From: Mycolicibacterium sp. GF69 | Lineage (GTDB): Bacteria > Actinomycetota > Actinomycetes > Mycobacteriales > Mycobacteriaceae | Assembly (NCBI RefSeq): GCF_003284965.1 | Contig: NZ_QMEW01000044.1 | Span: 1-33,097, forward strand | Direction of reading: 5' to 3' | DNA length: 33,097 nt | In this document: one piece after another, positions 1 to 6,324 of the stretch | Position numbering within the stretch: position 1 is the stretch's first letter | How the letters are laid out: every line of letters begins with the position of its first letter | Notes under the pieces: model-generated | What the model saw: the letters and a program-made list of their open reading frames with translations, nothing else | Databases searched by the model: none | What the model was told of the DNA's origin: nothing | Program-made: the position numbers and the translations under genes

Positions 1-1
1 C

Positions 2-412
2 CGCGCGCCGGCCACCGCGGCACGCCCGCGGTCGGCAACCGGCAGCCACCGGCCCCCGCCGCCGCGACGCACGTTCTCCTCGGGGCAGCGCGCACTGCTG
101 TGGGCGGCGGGGGTGTTGGGCGCGCTGGCCATCATCATCGCGATCCTGATCGTGCTCAATGCGCAGGACCGCCAGGACAAGCAGACTCCACCGCCCACGA
201 TCACCAACACCATCACCGAAACCACCCCGTTCGAGTCACCCGCAGCACTCCCGGACCGGCCCGTCGATGGGGTTGACCATGGTGGTAGGGGACAATCAGG
301 GGTAACCACACCGCAAGCGATCGCGTCACCGGCAATGCCGCTGGTGCCGCGGTCGACCCCGGCACAGGAGCCCTACCAGCGATTCTCGGCTCCAGAACAG
401 ACATTGCAATGA
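2..412 (+). CDS. pknA: Serine/threonine protein kinase PknA, C-terminal part (5' end outside window)
   Basis: The reading frame is open from base 2 and ends at the TGA at 410-412, so only the C-terminal ~136 residues are present and the kinase domain lies upstream of the window. The visible part is a basic, proline- and arginine-rich juxtamembrane stretch, then one transmembrane helix (LLWAAGVLGALAIIIAILIV) and a short Pro/Thr-rich extracytoplasmic tail without PASTA repeats. This is the known architecture of mycobacterial PknA, a receptor-like kinase that controls cell shape and division together with PknB. The stop overlaps the pknB start as ATGA, implying translational coupling in one operon. 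The identification rests on the tail, the TM segment and the neighbour, because no catalytic motif is in the window. Confidence 0.85.
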   Translation, partial: RAPATAARPRSATGSHRPPPPRRTFSSGQRALLWAAGVLGALAIIIAILIVLNAQDRQDKQTPPPTITNTITETTPFESPAALPDRPVDGVDHGGRGQSGVTTPQAIASPAMPLVPRSTPAQEPYQRFSAPEQTLQ

Positions 413-2286
413 CGACCCCGCAACACCTGTCCGATCGCTACGAGCTCGGCGAGATCCTCGGCTTCGGCGGCATGTCCGAAGTTCATCTCGCACGCGACAC
501 GCGCCTGCACCGCGACGTCGCGATCAAAGTGCTGCGTGCCGACCTGGCCCGCGATCCGAGCTTCTATCTGAGGTTCCGCCGCGAGGCGCAGAACGCAGCC
601 GCGCTCAACCACCCCGCGATCGTCGCGGTCTACGACACCGGCGAGGCCGAGACGCCGACCGGCCCGCTGCCCTACATCGTGATGGAGTACGTCGACGGGG
701 TGACGCTGCGCGACATCGTCCACAGCGACGGGCCGATGGAACCGCGCCGCGCCATCGAGGTGATCTCCGACGCCTGCCAGGCGTTGAACTTCAGCCATCA
801 GCACGGGATCATCCACCGCGACGTCAAACCCGCCAACATCATGATCAGCAAGACCGGCGCCGTGAAGGTGATGGACTTCGGCATCGCCCGCGCGCTGGCC
901 GACGCCAACAGCGTCACCCAGACCGCCGCGGTGATCGGCACCGCGCAGTACCTGTCACCCGAGCAGGCGCGCGGCGAGAAGGTCGACGCCCGCTCCGACG
1001 TCTACTCCCTGGGCTGCGTACTGTACGAAATCCTCACCGGTGAACCACCTTTCATCGGTGACTCACCCGTCGCGGTGGCCTATCAGCATGTGCGCGAGGA
1101 TCCGGTGCCGCCGTCGCAGCGCAATCCGGCGATCAGCCCGGAGCTGGACGCGGTGGTGCTCAAGTCGTTGGCCAAGAATCCGGACAACCGCTACCAGACC
1201 GCCGCTGAGATGCGCGCCGATCTGGTTCGCGTGCACAGCGGGCAGCAGCCCGACGCGCCGAAGGTGTTCACCGACGCCGAACGCAGCTCGCTGCTGTCCG
1301 CGCCGGCGAGCCACGAGCGCACCGAGCCGATCGACCCGATGCCCGCGCCGGCGCCGCCCGAGTACGCCGACCGCGAGCGCCGCGGTTCGGTCGGCAGGTG
1401 GCTAGCCGCCGTCGCAGTCCTGGCCATCCTCACGGTCGTGGTCACGATCGCGATCAACATGTTCGGCGGGAACACGCGCGACGTGGAAGTGCCCGACGTC
1501 AGTGGCCAGCCGTCGGCGGACGCGATCGCCGAGTTGCAGAACCGGGGATTCAAGACGCGCACCCAGCAGCGGCCGGACTCGACCGTCCCGCCCGACCACG
1601 TCATCAGCACCGACCCGCGTGCCGACACCGCGGTCGAGGCGGGCGAGGAGATCACCCTCAATGTCTCCACCGGTCCCGAGCAACGCGAGATTCCCGACGT
1701 CAAGAACCTGACCTACGCTGACGCGACGAAGAAGCTGGCCGAGGCGGGTTTCGAGAAGTTCAAACAGTCGTCGTCGCCGTCGACGCCGGAACTGAAGGAC
1801 AGGGTGCTCGGCACCAATCCGCCGGCGAACCAGACGTCGGCAATCACCAACGAGATCACCGTCATCGTGGGTTCGGGACCGCAGAGTCGGTCGGTGCCCA
1901 ACGTCCGAGACCAGCCGGAGGCCTCGGCGCGGCAGATCCTGACCGCTGCCGGGTTCACCAACGTGGTGTCGGTGCAGGTGGACAGCTCTGAGCCCTGCGG
2001 ACAGGTCATCGGCACGTTGCCCGCCGCCGGCCAGGAGACGCCGATCGACAGCCCGATTCAGCTGCAGCTGTCGTCGTGCAACCAGTTCGTGATGCCCGAT
2101 CTGCGCGGCATGTTCTGGACGGACGCGGAACCGCGCTTGCGGGCGCTGGGGTGGACGGGATTCCTCGACAAGGGTGCCGATGTACAGAACAGCGGCCAGC
2201 GCACCAATGCCGTGGTGACCCAGAGCCCGGCGGCGGGCAGCGGGGTGAACTACGGCGCGACGATCACGCTGAGTTTCGCGTCGTAG
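409..2286 (+). CDS. pknB: Serine/threonine protein kinase PknB with four PASTA domains
   Basis: This 625-residue receptor kinase senses peptidoglycan fragments or lipid II and phosphorylates cell-wall and division proteins. The cytoplasmic kinase domain (about 1-280) is complete: glycine loop LGFGGMSEV (18-26), ATP-binding K40 in VAIK, E59, catalytic H136-R137-D138 followed by KPAN, and DFG at 156-158. The activation loop carries TQT (T170, T172), matching the autophosphorylated pair of the M. tuberculosis enzyme, followed by GTAQYLSPEQA. A single TM helix spans about 331-351. Four extracellular PASTA repeats fill about 356-625. The ATG overlaps the pknA stop by 4 nt. The 3' end overlaps the convergent trpG gene by 23 bp. 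All catalytic residues are intact. Two likely substrates, CwlM and MurJ, are encoded at the other end of the window. Confidence 0.97.
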   Translation: MTTPQHLSDRYELGEILGFGGMSEVHLARDTRLHRDVAIKVLRADLARDPSFYLRFRREAQNAAALNHPAIVAVYDTGEAETPTGPLPYIVMEYVDGVTLRDIVHSDGPMEPRRAIEVISDACQALNFSHQHGIIHRDVKPANIMISKTGAVKVMDFGIARALADANSVTQTAAVIGTAQYLSPEQARGEKVDARSDVYSLGCVLYEILTGEPPFIGDSPVAVAYQHVREDPVPPSQRNPAISPELDAVVLKSLAKNPDNRYQTAAEMRADLVRVHSGQQPDAPKVFTDAERSSLLSAPASHERTEPIDPMPAPAPPEYADRERRGSVGRWLAAVAVLAILTVVVTIAINMFGGNTRDVEVPDVSGQPSADAIAELQNRGFKTRTQQRPDSTVPPDHVISTDPRADTAVEAGEEITLNVSTGPEQREIPDVKNLTYADATKKLAEAGFEKFKQSSSPSTPELKDRVLGTNPPANQTSAITNEITVIVGSGPQSRSVPNVRDQPEASARQILTAAGFTNVVSVQVDSSEPCGQVIGTLPAAGQETPIDSPIQLQLSSCNQFVMPDLRGMFWTDAEPRLRALGWTGFLDKGADVQNSGQRTNAVVTQSPAAGSGVNYGATITLSFAS

Positions 2287-2950
2287 CCGCCTCGCGGCCG
2301 ACCTGGACGGTGCCGGCCACCTCGTTCTCGAGTTGCCGCACCAGCGACTCGGCGGGTGCTGCGCCGCAGTAGCCGAGCCAGTTTGCCAGCATGCGATGAC
2401 CGCCCTCGGTGAGGATCGATTCGGGGTGGAACTGCACGCCATGAATCGGCAACTCGATGTGCCGCACCCCCATGATGACCCCGCCCTCGGTGCGTGCGAT
2501 CACCTCGAGTTCGGCGGGCACCGTTTCGGGCAGAATGGTCAGCGAGTGATATCTGGTCGCGGTGAAGGGGTCTGGAAGTCCCTGCAGCACACCGGAATTG
2601 GCGTGGTGAACGATGCTGGTCTTACCGTGCAGGAGTTCGGGCGCACGGTCTACTGTGCCGCCGAAGGCCACTCCGATCGCCTGGTGGCCGAGGCACACGC
2701 CCAACAGCGGGGTCTGGGCCGCCGCACACGCTTTGACCAGAGGGATCGACGCACCGGCACGTTCGGGCGTGCCCGGACCGGGGCTGAGCAGTACACCGTC
2801 GAAGTCGTCAGCCACTGTCGCGACGTCAGCATCGGTGGCCAAGCGGTCGTCGTCGTTGCGCCAGACCTGCGCGTGCACCCCGAGCTGACCCAGGTACTGG
2901 ACCAGGTTGAACACGAAGCTGTCGTAGTTGTCGACGACCAAGACCTGCAT
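2264..2950 (-). CDS. trpG: Glutamine amidotransferase, anthranilate/aminodeoxychorismate synthase component II (TrpG/PabA)
   Basis: This 228-residue class I glutamine amidotransferase releases ammonia from glutamine for anthranilate synthase (tryptophan) or aminodeoxychorismate synthase (folate). Visible motifs are the N-terminal VVDNYDSF (5-12), the oxyanion region LLSPGPGTP (54-62), the nucleophile C86 in GVCLGHQAIG, and the H175/E177 pair in GVQFHPESI. Length and motif order are normal for a stand-alone component II. It is the homologue of Rv0013, whose label has alternated between trpG and pabA. No synthase component I gene is nearby, so the pathway cannot be decided from this window. It lies 66 bp downstream of the DUF881 gene on the same strand and overlaps the 3' end of pknB tail-to-tail. 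Confidence 0.93.
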   Translation of the reverse strand: MQVLVVDNYDSFVFNLVQYLGQLGVHAQVWRNDDDRLATDADVATVADDFDGVLLSPGPGTPERAGASIPLVKACAAAQTPLLGVCLGHQAIGVAFGGTVDRAPELLHGKTSIVHHANSGVLQGLPDPFTATRYHSLTILPETVPAELEVIARTEGGVIMGVRHIELPIHGVQFHPESILTEGGHRMLANWLGYCGAAPAESLVRQLENEVAGTVQVGREAATTRNSA

Positions 2951-3016
2951 CCGCCCAGGTTACTGCCTGTGATTTCGGTGTCCCAACCGTCGCTGGCGAC
3001 CGGTTGGGAGACGAGA

Positions 3017-3802
3017 TCACCAGCCGATCGGCCGTGCCGGCTTGGCGTACTGCATCCGGACCGGTTCTTTGTGCCCGACGAGGTCCACCGCGGCGCGCGG
3101 TTCTTCGGAGTAGCCCAACCCGAAGCGCACCACGTACTGGCGGTAGAGATTCACCAGGGGAGCGGCCGCCAGCGCCGCCTGCATGGCCGAGGCGTCGCCG
3201 ATCGCGGTGATCACATAGGGCGGGCTGTAGGTGCGTCCGTTGAGCAGCAGGGTGTTCCCTACACATCTCGGAGCGGAGGTTCCGATGATCCGCTGATCCT
3301 GCATCTGGATTCCTTCGGCGCCGGCGCTCCACAGCGCGTTGAGCACGGCGTCGATGTCCTGCTGGTGCACCACCAGGTCGTCGGGCGAGGCGTCGCGGGG
3401 GAACCGCCCCTCGGCGTCGCGCTGGGCGTCGTTGAGCGTCACGACCAGGCCGGGCCCGCGCAGCGGATCCAGACCCGCCTGGTCGGCCAACCGCGTCGCG
3501 CGCCCGGTGATCGCGGCCAGGGCGGCGTCCGCACCCGGGCTGCCGCCATGGTGGGTGTCGACGGTGGTAGCGAGGGCGTCACGTTCGGCGCTGAGCCGGT
3601 CCACCGACTGCTGGGTCTCCCGGACGAGGTCGACCAACCGCGGGGCGTCGCTGCGGCGGATCTCGTCGCCACCGGAGACGCCGTGGGTGGCCGCGAGCAA
3701 CAGCCCGGCGAGCAGGCAGACCACCGGCACCCCGTAGCGCCACGCGGTAGAGCGCCCGGTGGCGCCCTGCGTCCGAGACGCCGCACGACCAATCCGCTGC
3801 AT
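3017..3802 (-). CDS. DUF881 family membrane-anchored protein (Rv0012-like)
   Basis: This protein of 261 residues has a basic N-terminus, one TM helix at about 23-43 (VPVVCLLAGLLLAATHG), a short heptad-like segment at about 57-82 suggesting a coiled coil, and a C-terminal domain of the DUF881 type with segments GPGLVVTLNDA and LWSAGAEGIQMQDQRI. The topology predicts an extracytoplasmic domain. DUF881 proteins in Gram-positive bacteria often lie near division or sporulation genes, and their biochemical role is not established. It is divergent from crgA (150 bp apart) and followed by trpG on the same strand. No enzyme motif is visible. A role in the cell envelope or division is inferred from context only. 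Confidence 0.88.
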   Translation of the reverse strand: MQRIGRAASRTQGATGRSTAWRYGVPVVCLLAGLLLAATHGVSGGDEIRRSDAPRLVDLVRETQQSVDRLSAERDALATTVDTHHGGSPGADAALAAITGRATRLADQAGLDPLRGPGLVVTLNDAQRDAEGRFPRDASPDDLVVHQQDIDAVLNALWSAGAEGIQMQDQRIIGTSAPRCVGNTLLLNGRTYSPPYVITAIGDASAMQAALAAAPLVNLYRQYVVRFGLGYSEEPRAAVDLVGHKEPVRMQYAKPARPIGW

Positions 3803-3888
3803 ATGCCGTACCTGGCTTTCCCTGCCTGCTTGCCTGTCCCTGCCCGCTGGCGGCCTACGTTAGGCTCGTACGTACATCGTCGCACTGC

Positions 3889-3927
3889 GATGTCCAATGT
3901 CGATGTCCAACGTTGATGTCCAACGTT
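3889..3927 (+). repeat. Three tandem copies of a 13-bp repeat upstream of crgA
   Basis: Copies are at 3889-3901, 3902-3914 and 3915-3927, head to tail with no spacer. The second and third copies (GATGTCCAACGTT) are identical and the first differs at two positions (GATGTCCAATGTC). Each junction after the perfect copies creates the 8-bp palindrome CAACGTTG. The array ends 25 bp before the crgA start codon, so it would lie in or near the crgA leader. Confidence 0.9.
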
Positions 3928-3952
3928 GCACTGAGTTGTCTCGAAGGTACCC

Positions 3953-4216
3953 ATGCCCAAGTCAAAGGTCCGCAAGAAGAACGACTTCACCATCAACCCG
4001 GTGAGCCGGACGCCGGTCAAGGTCAAAGCCGGACCGTCCAGCACGTGGTTCGTGGCGCTGTTCGTCGGGCTGATGCTGATCGGCCTGGTTTGGCTACTGG
4101 TCTTCCAGTTGGCATCCTCGGCGATTCCGTTCCTCGCCGAACTCGGTCCGTGGAATTACGCGATCGCCTTTGCCTTCATGATTACGGGTCTTTTGCTGAC
4201 CATGCGCTGGCGCTGA
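3953..4216 (+). CDS. crgA: Cell division protein CrgA
   Basis: This small 87-residue membrane protein has a charged N-terminal head (MPKSKVRKKNDFTINPVSRT) and two TM helices at about 31-53 and 65-84 separated by a short polar loop, ending in MRWR. This layout and length are typical of CrgA (Rv0011c, former UPF0233). In mycobacteria CrgA is a divisome component that interacts with FtsZ, FtsI, FtsQ and CwsA, and in Streptomyces it inhibits septation. A GAAGG ribosome-binding site precedes the ATG at 7 nt. The upstream 150 bp, shared with the divergent DUF881 gene, contains a triple 13-bp repeat. cwsA, whose product partners CrgA in M. tuberculosis, lies about 1.2 kb downstream. Confidence 0.95.
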   Translation: MPKSKVRKKNDFTINPVSRTPVKVKAGPSSTWFVALFVGLMLIGLVWLLVFQLASSAIPFLAELGPWNYAIAFAFMITGLLLTMRWR

Positions 4217-4287
4217 GACCTCACCCCGCCGGATGCATTCAACTTCGTCGCAGCGCGTTACCCTGCCAGCAACCTCGCGGTAATCAG

Positions 4288-4320
4288 ATCACACGGTTGT
4301 GATTCATCCCCATTGGGGAT
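4288..4320. promoter_or_regulatory. Two adjacent short inverted repeats between crgA and the PH-domain gene
   Basis: ATCACA-CGGT-TGTGAT (4288-4303) is a perfect 6-bp inverted repeat. ATCCCC-ATT-GGGGAT (4306-4320) is a second one two bases later. They lie 71 bp after the crgA stop and just before two DnaA-box-like sequences. They could be an operator or a weak terminator. There is no T-run, so a classical intrinsic terminator is not supported. Confidence 0.45.
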
Positions 4321-4326
4321 AGCACT

Positions 4327-4367
4327 TGTGGATAACCGCATTCCAGGCGGTGGAAGGGTGTGGAAAA
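4327..4367 (-). promoter_or_regulatory. Two DnaA-box-like 9-mers upstream of the PH-domain gene
   Basis: TGTGGATAA at 4327-4335 is the exact reverse complement of the consensus DnaA box TTATCCACA. TGTGGAAAA at 4359-4367 (reverse complement TTTTCCACA) differs at one position. Both face the same way and start 32 bp apart, about three helical turns. They immediately precede the start codon at 4371. DnaA binding is inferred from sequence only. Confidence 0.5.
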
Positions 4368-4370
4368 CCG

Positions 4371-4802
4371 ATGCAGCAAACTGAATGGAGCCCTCCCCCC
4401 GCCGGCATTGCAGCGTGTGGCATAGGCGGAATCATCTTGGCTACCATCGCTGTGACCCTGATCACAGACCCGCCGGGCCGCCTCTTGGCTGGCATTGCCG
4501 GGGCGGGACTGGTCCTGTTTGCAATCTTCTCGTGGCGTGCGCGACCGAAGCTGGCAATCAAAAATGACGTCCTCGTCAGCCGCGGCTGGTTCAGTACCGC
4601 GAGCTTGACGCGCGCTGACGTCAAACTGGTCCGGATCACCGAGTTCCGTCGGTTGGCCCGCAAAGTACGGCTACTTGAAATCGACACAGCCGACGGGGGA
4701 CTACTGGTGTTTTCCCGATGGGATCTGGGCACCGACCCGTTGCACGTACTCGACGCGCTGACCGAGGCGGGCTATGCCGGCTCCGGTGCCGGCCCCGGCT
4801 GA
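4371..4802 (+). CDS. PH-domain-containing small membrane protein (Rv0010c-like)
   Basis: The protein has 143 residues from the ATG at 4371. That start gives MQQTEWSPP, matching the conserved N-terminus of the Rv0010c family, with a GGAA-type site just upstream; a longer frame from a TTG at 4326 would translate through the DnaA-box-like motifs and is less likely. Two hydrophobic helices (about 11-31 and 36-53) form a hairpin. They are followed by a cytosolic bacterial PH-like domain with segments LVSRGWFSTASL, LLEIDTADGGLLVFSRWDLG and VLDALTEAGY. The function of this family is unknown. It lies in the crgA-cwsA division neighbourhood and is convergent with ppiA, 24 bp away. Confidence 0.85.
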   Translation: MQQTEWSPPPAGIAACGIGGIILATIAVTLITDPPGRLLAGIAGAGLVLFAIFSWRARPKLAIKNDVLVSRGWFSTASLTRADVKLVRITEFRRLARKVRLLEIDTADGGLLVFSRWDLGTDPLHVLDALTEAGYAGSGAGPG

Positions 4803-4809
4803 GGCCGGC
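4788..4809. terminator. Possible bidirectional hairpin between convergent genes
   Basis: GCCGGCC (4788-4794) and GGCCGGC (4803-4809) form a perfect 7-bp stem with an 8-nt loop that includes the stop codon of the PH-domain gene. It sits between two convergent genes 24 bp apart. There is no U-tract, which is common for mycobacterial terminators but leaves the call weak. Confidence 0.4.
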
Positions 4810-4826
4810 CCCGGTTCCTGACCGCG

Positions 4827-5354
4827 TCAGGCGATCGTGATCGAGTCGACCACGACCGGATCGGTCGGCCGGTCGCTGCGATCGGTTGCCGTCGTCGCGA
4901 TCGCGTCGACGACCTTCTGGGACTCGGCGTCCACGACCTCGCCGAAGATCGTGTGCTTGCGGTTCAGGTGCGGAGTCTTGGTGACCGTGATGAAGAACTG
5001 CGATCCGTTGGTGCCCGGGCCGGCGTTGGCCATCGCCAGCAGGTAGGGCTTGTCGAACTGCAGCTCGGGATGGAATTCGTCCTCGAACTTGTACCCCGGT
5101 CCACCGCGGCCGGTGCCGGTCGGGTCCCCGCCCTGGATCATGAAGCCGTCGATGATGCGGTGGAAGACAACGCCGTCGTAGAAGGGTCCGGACGTGCCGC
5201 CCGATGCGTTCTCACCGCTGTAGTCCTTGGTTCCCTGCGCCAGGCCGACGAAGTTGGCCACGGTCTTGGGCGCGTGGTTTCCGAAGAGTGCGATCTTGAT
5301 GTCGCCGCGGTTCGTGTGCAGGGTCGCGGTCGCTGTCTGAATGGGGCTCGTCAC
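4827..5354 (-). CDS. ppiA: Peptidyl-prolyl cis-trans isomerase, cyclophilin type (PpiA)
   Basis: This is a 175-residue cytosolic cyclophilin with no signal peptide. It catalyses cis-trans isomerisation of X-Pro bonds during folding. Signature segments are FHRIIDGFMIQGGDPTGTG (64-82), containing catalytic R66 and Q74, and MANAGPGTNGSQFFI (108-122) with the substrate-pocket Q119 and F120. HTIFGEV (134-140) is the conserved late strand. Length and motifs match Rv0009. It is divergent from cwsA (106 bp between starts) and convergent with the PH-domain gene. Nothing unusual is seen. Confidence 0.96.
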   Translation of the reverse strand: MTSPIQTATATLHTNRGDIKIALFGNHAPKTVANFVGLAQGTKDYSGENASGGTSGPFYDGVVFHRIIDGFMIQGGDPTGTGRGGPGYKFEDEFHPELQFDKPYLLAMANAGPGTNGSQFFITVTKTPHLNRKHTIFGEVVDAESQKVVDAIATTATDRSDRPTDPVVVDSITIA

Positions 5355-5460
5355 GGGATGTCAGTGTGCCACGCCGCGTTCGACGCCCAACCGGCACCGT
5401 TGCGTTCCGGTAGATGGCAGGCTGGTGTCGTCGTCATCCCGGCTGCGAGAGAGGTACGCC

Positions 5461-5901
5461 ATGAGCCCCAAGACGGAGACCCGGTTGACCCCCGGACAGC
5501 GGTTGAGCCGCGGCCTGAAGTACACGGCGGTCGGCCCGGTCGACGTCACCCGGGGCGCCCTAGCGCTCGGGCTCACGGGCGCGCAGTCCTCAGCAGCGTG
5601 GGTGGGTGATCGATACCGCCAAGCGGGCATCAAAGAGCGGCTGAGTGCGGATCTGGCCACCGCTCAACAGGCCATCGCACAGGAGCTCACCGCCGCGCAG
5701 GAGAGGGTTACGCAGGCGCTGCAAGGCACACCGCCGACTCGTGCAGAGCGGTCCCGATTGCGCAGGCGCAGGCTGATTTTGGTCGGTGTCGGCGTCGTAG
5801 CGGTGGCCGGAGGAGCGGTGGCGTTCTCGATCGTTCGGCGCTCGACGCAGCCCGAGCCGTCGCCCTTGCCGCCCAGTGTCGAGGTGTCGCCTCGCCCGTA
5901 G
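5461..5901 (+). CDS. cwsA: Cell wall synthesis protein CwsA
   Basis: The product has 146 residues from the ATG at 5461, preceded by GAGAGG at suitable spacing. A polar N-terminal segment of about 95 residues contains a helical, Ala/Gln-rich stretch (ATAQQAIAQELTAAQERVTQ). A basic RSRLRRRRL patch, one TM helix (about 103-124) and a short Pro-rich tail follow. This fits CwsA (Rv0008c), which in M. tuberculosis helps localise Wag31 and binds CrgA during polar growth and division. The basic patch before the TM helix implies a cytoplasmic N-terminus. Downstream lies the convergent tRNA-Ala gene. Identification rests on topology, length and synteny because the family is poorly conserved. Confidence 0.88.
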   Translation: MSPKTETRLTPGQRLSRGLKYTAVGPVDVTRGALALGLTGAQSSAAWVGDRYRQAGIKERLSADLATAQQAIAQELTAAQERVTQALQGTPPTRAERSRLRRRRLILVGVGVVAVAGGAVAFSIVRRSTQPEPSPLPPSVEVSPRP

Positions 5902-5920
5902 CGTCGCGCGTGAATTGAAG

Positions 5921-5993
5921 TGGAGCCTAGGAGAATCGAACTCCTGACATCTACCTTGCAAAGGTAGCGCTCTACCAACTGAGCTAAGGCCCC
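5921..5993 (-). tRNA. alaT: tRNA-Ala (anticodon TGC)
   Basis: The 73-nt gene folds into a full cloverleaf. The acceptor stem pairs GGGGCCT with AGGCTCC (one G-T wobble), the D arm has GCTC-GAGC, the anticodon arm is CTACCT-TTGCAAG-GTAG type with TGC, and the T arm contains GTTCGATTC. The 3' CCA is not encoded beyond the discriminator A. It is 135 bp downstream of tRNA-Ile on the same strand, as in other mycobacteria. Confidence 0.97.
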
Positions 5994-6112
5994 TGGTTCG
6001 CCGGCGGCACGTCGGGCGCCGCATGCCACACCTCGATGCCGTGTCGTGACCGCCAGACGACGATGGTCACTGCGGCGGCGACTGCCGTGGCGATCAGCAG
6101 GACCCGCCTCAT
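5984..6112 (-). CDS. Small 42-residue hydrophobic protein between the two tRNA genes (DLW-39-like)
   Basis: An ATG at 6110-6112, preceded on the minus strand by GGAAAGG, opens a 42-codon frame that ends at a TAG inside the 5' end of tRNA-Ala. The product begins MRRVLLIATAVAAAV, a single TM helix with a positive N-terminus, then WRSRHG and EVWHAAPDV. The small size, the N-terminal helix, the [ED]xW-xx-A-x-D pattern and the position beside gyrA and tRNA-Ile resemble the short actinobacterial DLW-39 family. That assignment is from memory and by resemblance. No function is known. The stop overlaps the mature tRNA-Ala by 10 nt, which is odd. Confidence 0.6.
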   Translation of the reverse strand: MRRVLLIATAVAAAVTIVVWRSRHGIEVWHAAPDVPPANQGP

Positions 6113-6128
6113 GGTGTGAACCTTTCCG

Positions 6129-6202
6129 TGGGGCTAGGAGGACTCGAACCTCCGACCTCTTCGTTATCAGCGAAGCGCTCTAACCGCCTGAGCTATAGCC
6201 CC
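6129..6202 (-). tRNA. ileT: tRNA-Ile (anticodon GAT)
   Basis: The 74-nt gene has acceptor stem GGGGCTA/TAGCCCC, D arm with GCTCAGGCGGTTAGAGC, anticodon arm CTTCG-CTGATAA-CGAAG (GAT) and T arm GGAGGTTCGAGTCCTCC. The CCA is not encoded. It is downstream of the DUF3566 gene and upstream of tRNA-Ala. Confidence 0.97.
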
Positions 6203-6276
6203 GTACCGCCGCTATGGCCGAGCGACGAGATTACCGCAACCGTGGGCTCCCGCCCAAACCGCGATGCGCGCGTCAG

Positions 6277-6324
6277 TCCCGTCGGCGGGCCGACAATCAA
6301 TCCCGTCGGCGGGCCGACAATCAG
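6277..6324 (-). terminator. Tandemly duplicated 24-bp unit carrying a hairpin, after the DUF3566 gene
   Basis: Units at 6277-6300 and 6301-6324 differ only at the last base, and a partial third copy follows inside the gene end. Each unit contains the hairpin GTCGGC-GG-GCCGAC (6281-6294 and 6305-6318) followed on the transcribed minus strand by GGGA. Position just after the stop codon of the DUF3566 gene (6321-6323) suggests a duplicated terminator or RNA-processing hairpin ahead of ileT. Confidence 0.55.

Noticed and set aside
2333..3916. A 527-codon open frame on the plus strand across trpG and the DUF881 gene
   Set aside because: It is antisense to two well-supported genes, its translation has no recognisable domain, and long open frames on the opposite strand are expected at this GC content.
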